Origin: CAZWKX01 sp964633975 | Lineage (GTDB): Bacteria; Actinomycetota; Acidimicrobiia; Spongiisociales; UBA11373 | Length of the DNA: 47,741 nt | Assembly: GCA_964633975.1 (NCBI GenBank) | Contig: CAZWKX010000015.1 | Coordinates: 1 to 47,741 of the forward strand | Direction of reading: 5' to 3' | Shown: piece after piece, positions 25,633 through 34,889 of the stretch | How positions within the stretch are numbered: the first letter of the stretch is position 1 | Layout: each line of letters begins with the position of its first letter | Program-made: the position numbers and the translations under genes | The notes under the pieces: model-generated | Told to the model about the DNA's origin: nothing | Databases searched by the model: none | Seen by the model: only the letters and a program-made list of their open reading frames with translations

Positions 25633-25791
25633 CGCCGGCGAGGGTAGCGGCGACGCCGGCCTGGTGTCTCGGTGATTATCGATACTCCCCCATGCCGCTA
25701 GCGTGCGGCCCGGCCAGCAAACCTCGCATTCAAGGAAAGGCTCCGCGATCCCGATGACCAACCATCTGCTGTCGCCGCCCGGGACGCCTGG

Positions 25792-26460
25792 ATGACCGCC
25801 ATTACCTTCGCCGAACCAACTGCACCTGCCCTCGACCCACCCATCGTGCTTCCGGGTCTGCGCGGCATCGCCCGCCACTCCATGCCCGGAATCCTGGAGG
25901 GCATCGTCGTTCCCACGATCATCCTCTACGTCGGCCTCACCTTTGCCGGCTTCTGGGGTGGCCTCGCCGCTGCACTGGCCTGGGCGTACGGCAGCATCGC
26001 CAGGCGCCACCTGTTTGGGCAGCGGGTCGGCGGCCTGCTGGTACTCGCCGCCCTGACCCTCTCGGGAAGGACGATCGTCGCCGGCCTCTCCGGCAGCCTC
26101 AGCCTCTACTTTGTGCAGCCGGTCCTCGGCGAGGCGGCCTTGGGCCTCATCTTCCTGGCTTCGGGCGCCACCCGCGAGCCGATGGCGGCGCGCCTGGCCG
26201 GGGACTTCGTTCCCCTCGGCGATCTCCGCCAGCAGCCGGTCATGCGCCGGGTGTTCACCAGGATCACGATGCTGTGGGGAGCGGCCTTCGTGCTCAACAG
26301 CCTTCTCGGCATGTGGATGCTGCTCCACGAATCCGGGCAGACGTACGTGCTCACCCGCTCGGCGGTGAGCATCGCCGTCAAGGGCCTTGCCCTGCTGGCC
26401 TCGGTGCTCTTCTTCCGGACGTCGATGCGCCGCCGCGGCATCGGCGTGCAGTTCGGCTAG
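25792..26460 (+). CDS. VC0807-like integral membrane protein
   Basis: A 222-residue hydrophobic protein with about five to six membrane segments (for example 35-70, 80-115 and 148-170). The passage SGRTIVAGLSGSLSLYFVQPVLG and the following segments resemble VC0807 or intracellular-septation-like membrane proteins seen in actinomycetes. Function unknown. Confidence 0.7.
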   Translation: MTAITFAEPTAPALDPPIVLPGLRGIARHSMPGILEGIVVPTIILYVGLTFAGFWGGLAAALAWAYGSIARRHLFGQRVGGLLVLAALTLSGRTIVAGLSGSLSLYFVQPVLGEAALGLIFLASGATREPMAARLAGDFVPLGDLRQQPVMRRVFTRITMLWGAAFVLNSLLGMWMLLHESGQTYVLTRSAVSIAVKGLALLASVLFFRTSMRRRGIGVQFG

Positions 26461-26553
26461 CCGCACTCCCTCTCTGCGCCTGTCACCCCGTACAAGAACG
26501 CGCCTGATGCCATACTCGACGCTGATACGAAGCCGAGACCGGGAGGAAGAACG

Positions 26554-27021
26554 GTGGAAGTCGATATCGGAATCGATGCGAAAGCCCGCGAAGCGATCTC
26601 GAAGGAGCTGTCCCGCCTGCTCGCCGACTCCTACACGCTGTACCTGAAGACGCAGAACTATCACTGGAACGTGACCGGACCCATGTTTCGCTCCCTGCAC
26701 CTCATGTTCGAGGAGCAGTACATGGAGCTGCGCGACGCCGTGGACGCCATCGCCGAGCGCATCCGAGCCCTCGGTTATCCGGCCCCGGGCAGCTTCGCCG
26801 AGTACTCCAAGCTGGGCTCCATGGCCGAGGAAGAGGGTATTCCCGAGGCCATGGAGATGGTGCGCCGCCTGGCCACCGGACACGAGGCCACCGCTCGCAC
26901 CGCCCGCGACGTGGTCAAGATCGCCGAGCCCGCCGGTGACGTCGCCACCGTCGATCTGGCCACGGTGCGCATCGAGACCCACGAGAAGACGGCCTGGATG
27001 CTGCGCGCCACCGCGGAGTAG
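26554..27021 (+). CDS. dps: Dps-family ferritin-like protein
   Basis: A 155-residue protein from GTG 26554 after GGGAGGAAG. Ferroxidase ligands characteristic of Dps are present: NYHWNVTGPMFRSLH (His, then His) and MFEEQYMELRDAVDAIAERIRALG (Asp/Glu). Dps shells oxidise and store iron with hydrogen peroxide and can shield DNA. The N-terminal tail is short and not strongly basic, so DNA binding is uncertain. Confidence 0.93.
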   Translation: MEVDIGIDAKAREAISKELSRLLADSYTLYLKTQNYHWNVTGPMFRSLHLMFEEQYMELRDAVDAIAERIRALGYPAPGSFAEYSKLGSMAEEEGIPEAMEMVRRLATGHEATARTARDVVKIAEPAGDVATVDLATVRIETHEKTAWMLRATAE

Positions 27022-27114
27022 CACGGTCGGGACGGACGACCGGCGGGTCGTCTCCGATCGGCCCCTTGCACGCCGGGGAGGACCCCCGGGCAACCCGCCC
27101 TATGCTTCCCCGGA

Positions 27115-27834
27115 ATGGACAACTCGACGCCGCGCAGTCCGGGAGAGAGTGAGGCCGTCGGCCTGACCCTCAATGCCGCTCGCGGCCGCACCGTGACCAC
27201 GGCATCGATCGTTGGCGTCAACGTCGGCTGCATTCTTTTGCTCGTCCTCTGGAACTGGCCCAACTGGTGGCAGCGCATCACCTACGAGCTGTCCCCGCTC
27301 ACCTGGTTCAGCAGCGTGCAGCTCATCCTCATCGCGGTGTGTTGCCTTCTGCTCGCCCTTCTTTGCCGAGTTCCCATCAGCGGAGTCCGGCTGGCAAAAG
27401 AGCAGCGCCTCGTGTGGCTCCTGCTTTCCGGCACCTTCGTGCTTTTTTCCCTCGACGAGCGTTTCCAGATCCGCGTGCACCTGCACGAGGCAGCGCCTGC
27501 ACCTGCGGGCACGACGGCCGGCATCCCCGGCATCGGCATTGGTGAGATCCCCATCCTGCTGGTCGCCGCCGGCGGCATCTTCGTGGCCTACCGCCTGTTC
27601 CTCTACTTCGACGGGGATCCGGCCACGAGGATCTGGCTCGTGGCGGGGGTGGTGACCGCCCTAGCGTCGACTCTGATCGACGTTGCCGACCTATCGGCCC
27701 GGGGAGAGATCGTCCAGCGCAACCAGCAGTTCATCGAGGAGATACTCGAGACGCTCGGGCAGATGGGACTCCTCGTCACTTTCACCCGGCACGGCTGGCG
27801 TCTGCTGGCAAAGATCCGCCTGGTCCCTCGCTGA
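27115..27834 (+). CDS. Membrane protein of unknown function
   Basis: A 239-residue protein with about five membrane segments (27-45, 62-84, 96-112, 142-162, 172-190) and a final cytoplasmic helix ending in a basic tail. A loop with LDERFQIRVHLHEAAPAP lies between the third and fourth segments. No family recognised. Confidence 0.65.
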   Translation: MDNSTPRSPGESEAVGLTLNAARGRTVTTASIVGVNVGCILLLVLWNWPNWWQRITYELSPLTWFSSVQLILIAVCCLLLALLCRVPISGVRLAKEQRLVWLLLSGTFVLFSLDERFQIRVHLHEAAPAPAGTTAGIPGIGIGEIPILLVAAGGIFVAYRLFLYFDGDPATRIWLVAGVVTALASTLIDVADLSARGEIVQRNQQFIEEILETLGQMGLLVTFTRHGWRLLAKIRLVPR

Positions 27835-27879
27835 TCACGTGGTCACCACGGTGCGAACCGGAGCCCCGGCTCGCCGTCT

Positions 27880-28050
27880 CTAATGGCAGCCGGCAGCCTG
27901 CAGCTCGTACAGCTCGGCGTAGAGGCCGACGTTGGCCACCGGCTGGTCGTGGCTGCCGTGCTCCAGCACCCGGGCCGTCGGCGACCACGATGATGCGATC
28001 GGCCATACGCACGGTCGAGAAGCGGTGGGAGGCAAGCAGGGTGATGCCAC
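27880..28050 (-). pseudogene. C-terminal fragment of an ABC exporter ATPase, frameshifted
   Basis: The minus strand encodes GITLLASHRFSTVRMADRIIVV (H-loop and D-loop region of an ABC exporter) and then, after one extra C in a GGCCCGGG run, the tail RVLEHGSHDQ and GLYAELYELQAAGCH before the stop. Only the last ~55 codons of an ABC transporter remain. It is joined directly to the RHS relic. Confidence 0.8.
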
Positions 28051-29895
28051 CCGCGAGTGCGACCGGGCTCCGCCTACCCCCTCATCTATACGGTTCGCGC
28101 CCCTGGCCACATCTGTGGTTTCGTCGAGGCGGGTGGCGGTTTCGAGTGCTTGCTCACCGGCCCGGACACCTCGCCGGCCGGTTCTGCCTAGGTCGGCTAC
28201 ATCGTCGGCGCGGCGCAGGCCACCTTGGACGATCTCTTCGATGCTGTTACGCAACGCATGGGCCCCCCCGCTACTCCAAAACAAAGGCAGCAACCCGGCG
28301 GCCATCAACCCCGCTTCACCCAGATTCCCGTGGCACAACTCGACTACCGCACGTATCCCATCAACAATGTCACCCACCACCGGGATCAGGCTTATCGCAT
28401 CCAGCACCGACTCCCAGGTCACCGCACCAAACGCCCCCCGCAGATCCTGACCCCAACCGGCAATCAAACCCGGATCATGAGCCCCAACGGTGTCGCGGAT
28501 CCACCCCATCCGCGCCTCGTTGTCCATCCGGTCCCAGTCATCAGGCAACGGCACCCCGTTCAGAGTCCCGTCAGGCTCAGAATCCGGCCGATTCAGCGCA
28601 TCAAACAAGTCCTGCGCCAGCACCGAAGAACACCGCAACCCCAACTCCGAGCGGCCCCAATTAACCCAATCACCCTCACCCCTCTCCCCCAACAACAATG
28701 TCGCCGGCACCCGACCCACACCACCAACATGACGCACCGCCCGATAACCCGGCTGCTCCGCCGCAGCACCAGCGAGGCCAGAACCAGACACATACCCCAG
28801 TGCATCGCTGATCGACACCGCAGAACGACCTACCGGATCCACCCACCCCAACGGGTCACCTCACCCATAGCCATAACGATTCAACGAAACCGGCGCCCCC
28901 AACACCCCAAACACCGAATCCCGGCTCCGAAACACCCCATCAGCACCCGAATACCAGCGAACCCCCATCCACACCTCACCCGACACCGGATCGGTGTAAT
29001 CAGACTGAAACCCCAGTGTTGGACCCGTAGACCCCGACTCGCCGGCAATCTCACCAAACGGGTCAAACACCCTGGTATCCGACACCACACCAGCCGAATC
29101 GAACAGATAGGTCAGATCGCCGTGAGGATTCACCCCATGCAGCAACGAAGACACACCGTCAGACTGCGCAACCACCCCACCACCCGGCAACCGCGAATAC
29201 ACAAACGACCCGTCATCAACCGGGTCAACACCCAACCCCGCATACTGGAACACCGTGGCCCCCGCCTGAGCGATACGGTCCAAAGCGTCATAGCTGAAAG
29301 CCGCCTGCCCGTCATAATCCACCAACCGACCCAAAGCATCAAACGTGTAGCCAACACCCGCAACCGACTCCAGCGTGCCCCTCGCCGAATAGGAGTAGGC
29401 ACCCTCCGGGCCCGAAACCAGACGATTCCGCTCGTCATACACATAGACATCCGACCCGACACCAGTACGGTTACCCGACGCATCCCACTCGTACTCCACA
29501 ACACTCAAATCCGGCATGGTCCACGAGATAATCCGACCCGACCGATCATACGAGTACGTGTGCACACCACTCTGCGGATTACCCGGCAACCCCACACCCT
29601 GCAGCGTCAGATTCCCGTCATCGTCGTAGCCGTAGGTGTGCTGCGCCGTCACCACCCCCGACCCGTCACGCAGCACATCACTGGTCAGCCTCCCTAAGCC
29701 GTCATAGGCCAACGAACGGGTGGCTGACCCAGCACCCGATCCGTAATCCACAGAAGTCAGCTCAGAAACCGCATCCCACGCATACGACAACGTCAACCCC
29801 GTCAACGGATCCGAAACCGAGTCCAACTCCCCCCGCTCCGTCCAAGACAACCCCACCGCCCCCGCCGCATCCGTCTTCGCCGCGCAGAGTGGACA
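28050..29895 (-). pseudogene. RHS-repeat polymorphic toxin relic (core, pre-toxin region; toxin end lost)
   Basis: From about 29895 down to 28861 the frame encodes YD/RHS repeats (YDGLGRLTSD, YDDDGNLT, YDRSGRI, YDERNRL, YDALDRI) and the RHS core (DPFGEIAGESG, DPVSGEVWMGVRWYSG, LNRYGYG). A TGA at 28861-28863 then interrupts. The same frame resumes with GDPLGWVDPVGRS, the normal continuation, and a hydrophobic pre-toxin stretch (ISLIPVVGDIVDGIRAVVE). The true toxin tip is missing and is replaced by an ABC transporter tail. The upstream part of the gene (signal, most repeats) is absent as well. Third positions here favour G/T on the coding strand, unlike the neighbours, which fits acquired DNA. 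Confidence 0.85.
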
Positions 29896-29910
29896 TCACC
29901 GGAACGGCGC

Positions 29911-29916
29911 TAGCGT
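29911..29916 (+). promoter_or_regulatory. TAGCGT -10 box before the vanZ-like gene
   Basis: TAGCGT lies 24 bases before the ATG (29941), at the edge of the RHS relic, with GGAGAGGG as ribosome site between. It follows the TANNNT form seen elsewhere in the window. Confidence 0.4.
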
Positions 29917-29940
29917 GCTCGAAGATCCCGGAGAGGGCAC

Positions 29941-30333
29941 ATGGTCCCGGCCCAGGCAACAACTCGGCGCCGCCTCTTGCTCACGGCCCGCGTCGCTCTC
30001 CTCCTCGGCGTGGTCGCCGTCTCGGTCCTCTCGCTCATTCCCAGCGAGGAGCTGCCCGAGATCAGCGTCTCAGACAAGATCCAACACGGCGCCGCCTACC
30101 TGGCGTTGGCGGTTGCGGTCGTTCTCGCCTTCCCTCGCCGGCTCACACGGCTCGGCGCCGGCTTGGGGCTGTTTGTGCTCGGCATGGTCCTGGAGCTGCT
30201 GCAGATCCTCGTCCCAGGACGCTACTTCGACGTGTGGGACATGGTGGCCAACGGAGCCGGCGTTGTACTCGGCTACACGGTCACGCACTTCGTGATGAGA
30301 CGGATGACCGACACCGGCGAGGACACCTCCTGA
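29941..30333 (+). CDS. VanZ-family membrane protein
   Basis: A 130-residue protein with four membrane segments and VanZ features: SDKIQHGAAYLALAVAV near the middle and LELLQILVPGRYFDVWDMVANGAGVVLGY towards the end. VanZ proteins are named for teicoplanin resistance, but in most bacteria their role is unknown. ATG 29941 follows GGAGAGGG. Confidence 0.85.
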   Translation: MVPAQATTRRRLLLTARVALLLGVVAVSVLSLIPSEELPEISVSDKIQHGAAYLALAVAVVLAFPRRLTRLGAGLGLFVLGMVLELLQILVPGRYFDVWDMVANGAGVVLGYTVTHFVMRRMTDTGEDTS

Positions 30334-30361
30334 GGCCCCCAGCGGCTCGGTCGCCGCACGG

Positions 30362-30393
30362 GTGTATACATTTCGTACACGCTTTGGTATCCT
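30362..30393 (+). promoter_or_regulatory. Promoter and likely autoregulatory operator of the toxin-antitoxin pair; leaderless start
   Basis: GTGTA (30362-30366) and TACAC (30376-30380) form an inverted repeat around a 9-base centre, as expected for a ribbon-helix-helix operator. A TATCCT -10 box (30388-30393) follows and the antitoxin ATG is at 30400, only 6 bases beyond. Transcription should begin at the start codon. Confidence 0.6.
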
Positions 30394-30399
30394 GGCGGC

Positions 30400-30657
30400 A
30401 TGAGCATCCCCGTGACCGCCAGACTCGACGAGTCAGCAGTCGAAGCGCTGGATCGAGCCGTCGACGCCGGCATGGCACCTACCAGAGGCGCGGTCGTCGC
30501 CCGCGCCGTGTCGGAGTGGCTTGACCGGCATGCGGAAGATGCCATTGTCGAGTCGTATCGGCGGCGTTACGCCGAATCCGACCCCGCCGGCCAGGAGCTC
30601 CTCGAAAAGATCGCCGCGTTCTCGGTTGCCGCATGCCTGGCAGACACCGGGCGCTGA
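30400..30657 (+). CDS. Ribbon-helix-helix antitoxin (MazE-like)
   Basis: An 85-residue protein. The N-terminal half (IPVTARLDESAVEALDRAVDAGMAPTRGAVVARAVSEWLDRH) is a ribbon-helix-helix DNA-binding domain. The C-terminal half is acidic and would bind and block the toxin. It overlaps the downstream toxin gene by 25 bases. Confidence 0.87.
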   Translation: MSIPVTARLDESAVEALDRAVDAGMAPTRGAVVARAVSEWLDRHAEDAIVESYRRRYAESDPAGQELLEKIAAFSVAACLADTGR

Positions 30658-30968
30658 TCTCCAGAGGTGAGGTCTGGGATGCCGAGATCCCGGGGGTCGG
30701 GCCGCATCCAGTGGTCATCGCCACTCGCGATTCGGCGATACCTCTCCTGTCATCGGTGGTCTGCGTGCTGGTGACGAGTCCGTTTCACGGCCACGTGGCT
30801 GAGGTCGAGGTGAGCGCAGACGAAGGACTCGACAGGTCGAGCGCCGCCAATTGCGACAACCTGTTCACCCTGCCGAAGCGGGTGCTCACCCAGCGTCGAG
30901 GGGCGTTGGGACCGGCGAAGCTGGCCGAACTGGACCGGGCGCTGACGGTGGCCCTCGGCCTGGCGTAG
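30633..30968 (+). CDS. MazF/PemK-family toxin (endoribonuclease)
   Basis: A 111-residue protein with the MazF fold pattern: ISRGEVWDAEIPGVGPHPVVIATRD at the N-terminus, CVLVTSPFHGHVAEV, and the C-terminal LDRSSAANCDNLFTLPKRVLTQRRGALGP. MazF toxins cut mRNA at short sites and stop growth. The Arg and Ser/Thr positions expected in the active site are present. Paired with the antitoxin in one operon. Confidence 0.9.
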   Translation: MPGRHRALISRGEVWDAEIPGVGPHPVVIATRDSAIPLLSSVVCVLVTSPFHGHVAEVEVSADEGLDRSSAANCDNLFTLPKRVLTQRRGALGPAKLAELDRALTVALGLA

Positions 30969-30991
30969 GGGCATCGGTCGGCCTCACGGCC

Positions 30992-31540
30992 TCAGGCGCT
31001 GACCTTCTCGCCTTCCTCCAGATCGGACCGCAGCAGTCCATAGAGCAACTCGTCGGTGACCTCGCCGAACTTGCGTACGGCGCCGCGGCGGCGACCCTCC
31101 AGACGGAAGCCGCATTTCTCCAGCACCCGCGCTGAAGCCGGGTTCCAGCCGAAAACCGACGATTGCAGCCGTTCGACCTCCAACGTATCGAAGGCGTACC
31201 GGACGTAGACCCCAAGAGCATCCGTGGCAATGCCCCTACCCCACATCTTCGGGGCCAGCCAGTACCCGACGTTGGCGACGTGGCCGTAGGCGCCCTCGAG
31301 CATGTGGAGCCCTATGCCGCCCACCGCCCTGCCGTCAACGACGATGGCAAAGTTGAAAGGGGGGTCCTTCTGCCCCAGGCAGAGAGCCAGCCAGTCTTCA
31401 GCGTCCTGCAACGTATATGGATGCGGGAAGACGTCGGTGAGGTTGCGCGCCACTTCCCTGTGGTTCGCCGCGGCCACGATATCGGCGGCGTCGTCCCATT
31501 CCCAGGGGCGAAGAACGCAGGATCGGGTAGTCAGTTCCAC
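30992..31540 (-). CDS. GNAT-family N-acetyltransferase (RimJ/RimL-like)
   Basis: A 182-residue protein with RCVLRPWEWDDAADI at the N-terminus, acetyl-CoA-binding segment YWLAPKMWGRGIATDALG (about 93-110) and NPASARVLEKCGFRLEGRRRGAV (about 131-153). The layout matches RimJ/RimL-type ribosomal or general N-acetyltransferases. Substrate unknown. It lies 19 bases from a DMT transporter gene on the same strand. Confidence 0.88.
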   Translation of the reverse strand: MELTTRSCVLRPWEWDDAADIVAAANHREVARNLTDVFPHPYTLQDAEDWLALCLGQKDPPFNFAIVVDGRAVGGIGLHMLEGAYGHVANVGYWLAPKMWGRGIATDALGVYVRYAFDTLEVERLQSSVFGWNPASARVLEKCGFRLEGRRRGAVRKFGEVTDELLYGLLRSDLEEGEKVSA

Positions 31541-31559
31541 CGGGACAGCGTAGACGCGG

Positions 31560-32453
31560 CTAGGTGGCCTTCGAAAAGGACTCTCCCCGTTCGGTGACGA
31601 TGACGCCGATGAGGATCAGTACCCCGCCGGCGGCTATACCCGCCCCCACCCGCTCGTCGAGCAGCACGACCCCGCCGAGCACGGCGAAAAACGGGATCAG
31701 GTAGCCGGGGATGACCGCATAGGTCGCGGAGACGCGGCGAAGCATCCAGTAGTACAGGGCAAACGGAAGGAAGGTGGACATCAGGCCCAGGTACAGAATT
31801 AGCCCCCATGCCGGCAAGGTGGGGCCTCCCGGCGCTCCCTCCAGGGCAGCCATTCCGACGGCGATGACCGCGGCGCCGAAGACGAACTGGAGGCCGGTGA
31901 CGTCGAGCGGCTCATAGCAGTCGGCGTAGCGCTTGGCGTAGACCCCGGCCGCCGAGACCAGGACGACACCCACCAGAGTCAGGGCGGCGGCCACCAGCGG
32001 GCGCCCGCCCTCGACGAGGCCGCTGTCCCCCGACAGCAGAAGCACGGCCACGCCGGCCAGGGCGACAAGCAAACCCACGATCCTCGAGACGGTCAGCGGC
32101 TCGTCGGGAAGCCAGAAGTGTGCCATCACCGCCGTGGTCACCGGTATCAGGGCGGTGAGCAGGCCGACGAACCCGGCCGAAGCGTGCTGATACGCCAGGG
32201 TGAAAAGAATGAGCGGAATCCCGATGTTCGCCACCCCGGCCACGAACCCGACCCGCAAGGTCACCGAGTCCAACGACACCCGGCGTCGGCCCAGGCCGAG
32301 TATCAACGCTCCGGCGGCCAACGCGACCAGTGTCCGCAGCAGTGCCAACGCGTAGGGCGTCATTGCCTGGTCGAGCGCCGCCCGGGTCGCCACCCCCCCG
32401 GTGCCCCAGCCCAGGCTCGAGACGAGGATGGCGAGCCAGATACGTCGACGCAT
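31560..32453 (-). CDS. EamA-family (DMT superfamily) transporter
   Basis: A 297-residue membrane protein with ten predicted helices in two similar halves (about 1-140 and 150-285), the usual EamA layout. It begins MRRRIWLAILVSSLGWGTGGVATRAALDQ. Members export amino acids or metabolites; the substrate is not evident. Probably co-transcribed with the GNAT gene. Confidence 0.9.
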   Translation of the reverse strand: MRRRIWLAILVSSLGWGTGGVATRAALDQAMTPYALALLRTLVALAAGALILGLGRRRVSLDSVTLRVGFVAGVANIGIPLILFTLAYQHASAGFVGLLTALIPVTTAVMAHFWLPDEPLTVSRIVGLLVALAGVAVLLLSGDSGLVEGGRPLVAAALTLVGVVLVSAAGVYAKRYADCYEPLDVTGLQFVFGAAVIAVGMAALEGAPGGPTLPAWGLILYLGLMSTFLPFALYYWMLRRVSATYAVIPGYLIPFFAVLGGVVLLDERVGAGIAAGGVLILIGVIVTERGESFSKAT

Positions 32454-32490
32454 CGGGCCAGGCTAGTGAGGGACCAAGGACGCAGAACAC

Positions 32491-32534
32491 AGAATCCAGA
32501 GTCGGTGCTGCGCGTCCTGAGTCCTGAACTCTGG
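32491..32534. repeat. Dispersed palindromic intergenic repeat, copy A
   Basis: The arms CCAGAGT (32496-32502) and ACTCTGG (32528-32534) enclose a 25-base loop in the gap before the SH3 lipoprotein gene. The string AGAATCCAGAGTCGGT is shared with copy C near 41025. Confidence 0.7.
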
Positions 32535-32612
32535 GCTTTCGGCAACAAACCCCGCACAGCTGCCCTTCCGGGCCGTAGCCTGGGGTCGACATCAGGCACA
32601 AGGGAGTCACAA

Positions 32613-33701
32613 ATGGCACGCCGCCTCGGAGTATTGGCAATCGCCGTCGTTCTCCTGGCCGTCGCTTGTGGAGACAACGCTGCAGAGACCACGGTCGCAT
32701 CCACGACTTCCACGACGCTCGAAGCCGCCACGTCCACAGCGGCCCCGACCACGGTTTCCACCACCACGACCACGCTCTCGTTCCCCTTCGAAACTTTCGC
32801 CGTCGACGCCGTAGACCACTGCGTCATCGAGCACGAACCCGATGACGCTCTCAACGTCCGGGAAGGGCCCGGTGTCGACTACTCGATAGTCGGAACTCTG
32901 CCCTTCGACGCCGCCGGGGTCGCCACAACCGGCTTCGGTGCATACGACGCCGAGCACCAGATATGGGTCCATGTGAGCCACGAGGACACCACCGGCTGGG
33001 TTGCCTCGTGGCTACTAACCCCGGGCGAGTGTTTTGAGGGCGATCCCGGAGAGGCGTGTGTGGTGGACACGGTGTGCACCGACCGCCTCAACGTTCGTTC
33101 CGGTCCCGGCGGCGACTACTCCAAGATCGGGTCGCTGGCGTACAACGCCGTCGGCGTCGTCACCACCGGCCGCACCTCCAACGACGACCAGGGCCGAACC
33201 TGGACACAGATCGAGTACGGCGACGGTGTGGGCTGGGCGGCCGGCTGGTTCCTCACCGGATGGCCTTGTTCGGCATCGCCGGGGCTGCCCTGCGCCTGCC
33301 CCGCCGACGACACGTCCGCCGCCTTCATCCATGAGGCCGATGCCCTGGGCCAGATCCTGCGTTTCGACCCCGTCGTCTACCACTGGATCGGGCCGGCCGA
33401 CACGGAGTACGAATGGCTCAACGACGATCTGACCATCATCCGTCTGCCCATCGCCGACGACGTCATCATCCAGGCGTGCCCTGAGGACATGACCGGCGAC
33501 TTCCCCCCGCAGATCTGGTGCGGACCCGACGAGCTGGTCACCCACAGCCTGTCCACCTTTGCGGGATGGATCGCCGCCGACGTCGAGGTGGGCCAAAACG
33601 CCCGCTGGGACGGGCTCGTGCCCGGATCCAACTCGCAGATGTGGTGGGTGACCATCGAAGACTGTGAGGTCACCGAGATCACCGGGATGTGGTTCCCGTA
33701 G
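32613..33701 (+). CDS. Secreted lipoprotein with two bacterial SH3 domains
   Basis: A 362-residue precursor: signal and lipobox VACG (Cys 20), a Thr/Ser/Ala linker (about 24-55), two SH3b domains (about 67-125, DALNVREGPGVDYSIVG, and about 145-210, DRLNVRSGPGGDYSKIG), and a C-terminal domain of about 150 residues not recognised. SH3b domains of this kind bind peptidoglycan or other wall parts. A TAGCCT box at 32576-32581 is a likely -10. Confidence 0.82.
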   Translation: MARRLGVLAIAVVLLAVACGDNAAETTVASTTSTTLEAATSTAAPTTVSTTTTTLSFPFETFAVDAVDHCVIEHEPDDALNVREGPGVDYSIVGTLPFDAAGVATTGFGAYDAEHQIWVHVSHEDTTGWVASWLLTPGECFEGDPGEACVVDTVCTDRLNVRSGPGGDYSKIGSLAYNAVGVVTTGRTSNDDQGRTWTQIEYGDGVGWAAGWFLTGWPCSASPGLPCACPADDTSAAFIHEADALGQILRFDPVVYHWIGPADTEYEWLNDDLTIIRLPIADDVIIQACPEDMTGDFPPQIWCGPDELVTHSLSTFAGWIAADVEVGQNARWDGLVPGSNSQMWWVTIEDCEVTEITGMWFP

Positions 33702-33706
33702 GGATT

Positions 33707-33766
33707 CAGAATGCAGAATGCAGAGCTCAGTGGCGGTATTCCGCGATCTGAACTCTGAGTTCTCCT
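33707..33766. repeat. Dispersed palindromic intergenic repeat, copy B
   Basis: Near the SH3 lipoprotein stop, GATTCAGAATGCAGAATGC leads into CAGAG (33721-33725), pairing with CTCTG (33753-33757). It is the same kind of element as copies A and C but more divergent. Confidence 0.55.
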
Positions 33767-33800
33767 GCCCGATACCGCCCGGCCATGCCAGGGGATTGGC

Positions 33801-34850
33801 ATGAGCCGCATCGCGGTACTCGTGATTGCCGTTGCTCTGCTCGTCGCCGCCTGCGGCGGCGACATAACCGCAAAGCCGGTTCCGGATCAGAGGTCGCTCA
33901 CGCTCGACGAGACCACAACCGGGGAGGCGACCACGACCTCCGGCGGCGCGACAACGTCGGTAGCGGCCCCCCAACCGCCGCAGCGTCCCCCGGACCGCTG
34001 GGCCATCCACGTGCTGGACCTCGCAACCGGGCAGACCGGCCTCATCTACTCCACCCCCAACCAGATCGAGAAGATGCGCGTGGACAGCACCGGCGACCGG
34101 CTCGTCTTCGCCCAGACGGTCGGCGGAGACACGCTCGACGACACCGAGATCTTCACCATCGGCGTCGACGGGCGGGACCTGACGCGACTCACCGAGAACA
34201 CGGTGATGGACCTCTACCCGGCCTGGTCCCCGAACGGCTCCACGGTGGCCTTCCTCACCTGGCGGGGAGCCGACCTCGACATCTACACGATGAACGCCGA
34301 CGGCAGCGATCAGCAGCTCCTCTTCGACTCGGGGAATCACGACGCCGACATCCACTGGCAGGACGACCGCATCACGTTCACCAGCGGCAGCCGTATCTGG
34401 CTGATGGCATCGGACGGCTCCGACGCCCGTTCCCTCACCGACCCGCCCCGAGCCGGTGAGTGGGGCGACGCGGTCCTGCCCTTCGGCGACTACGACCCCA
34501 GGATCAGCCCCGACGGCACCCGGGTGGTCTTCTCCCGCCTCGTCGCCGACGAGTCGCAGCACGGCAACTACGACCTGTTCGTCGTCGGAGCCGACGGCGC
34601 CGGCCTGACCCGGCTCACCGGCACCGGCTACACCCAGGGCGTGGCCGACTGGACACATGACGGGGAGCGCCTGGTCTACATAGTGGCCGCCGTCGACGAC
34701 GTCGGCTGCTACGACATGTACGTAATGAACGCCGACGGCACCGGCAATCACAACGCCACACCCGACTACTACCCCGATGCCCTGGTTATCCACTGGTCCG
34801 TCTTCTCGCCCGACGACACCAAGATCTACTTCGTCGGGGAGTGGTGGTAG
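33801..34850 (+). CDS. TolB-like beta-propeller lipoprotein
   Basis: A 349-residue precursor with lipobox VAACG (Cys 19), a Thr-rich linker (about 35-62) and WD40-like PD40 blades (for example PAWSPNGSTVAFL, RISPDGTRVVFSR, WTHDGERLVYI, FSPDDTKIYFV). The propeller faces outside the membrane and is likely a binding scaffold. Role unknown. A second propeller lipoprotein lies at 45600-46562. Confidence 0.82.
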   Translation: MSRIAVLVIAVALLVAACGGDITAKPVPDQRSLTLDETTTGEATTTSGGATTSVAAPQPPQRPPDRWAIHVLDLATGQTGLIYSTPNQIEKMRVDSTGDRLVFAQTVGGDTLDDTEIFTIGVDGRDLTRLTENTVMDLYPAWSPNGSTVAFLTWRGADLDIYTMNADGSDQQLLFDSGNHDADIHWQDDRITFTSGSRIWLMASDGSDARSLTDPPRAGEWGDAVLPFGDYDPRISPDGTRVVFSRLVADESQHGNYDLFVVGADGAGLTRLTGTGYTQGVADWTHDGERLVYIVAAVDDVGCYDMYVMNADGTGNHNATPDYYPDALVIHWSVFSPDDTKIYFVGEWW

Positions 34851-34889
34851 ATGATCGGCCGATGCGAAGCATCGGCACATCGGAGCGAA

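Noticed and set aside
25633..27093. Long upstream extension of the NucS frame
   Set aside because: It covers the opposite strands of two well-supported genes; NucS starts at the ATG 25632.
28225..29697. 490-codon frame on the plus strand
   Set aside because: Antisense to the RHS relic; the RHS side has readable YD repeats and a core.
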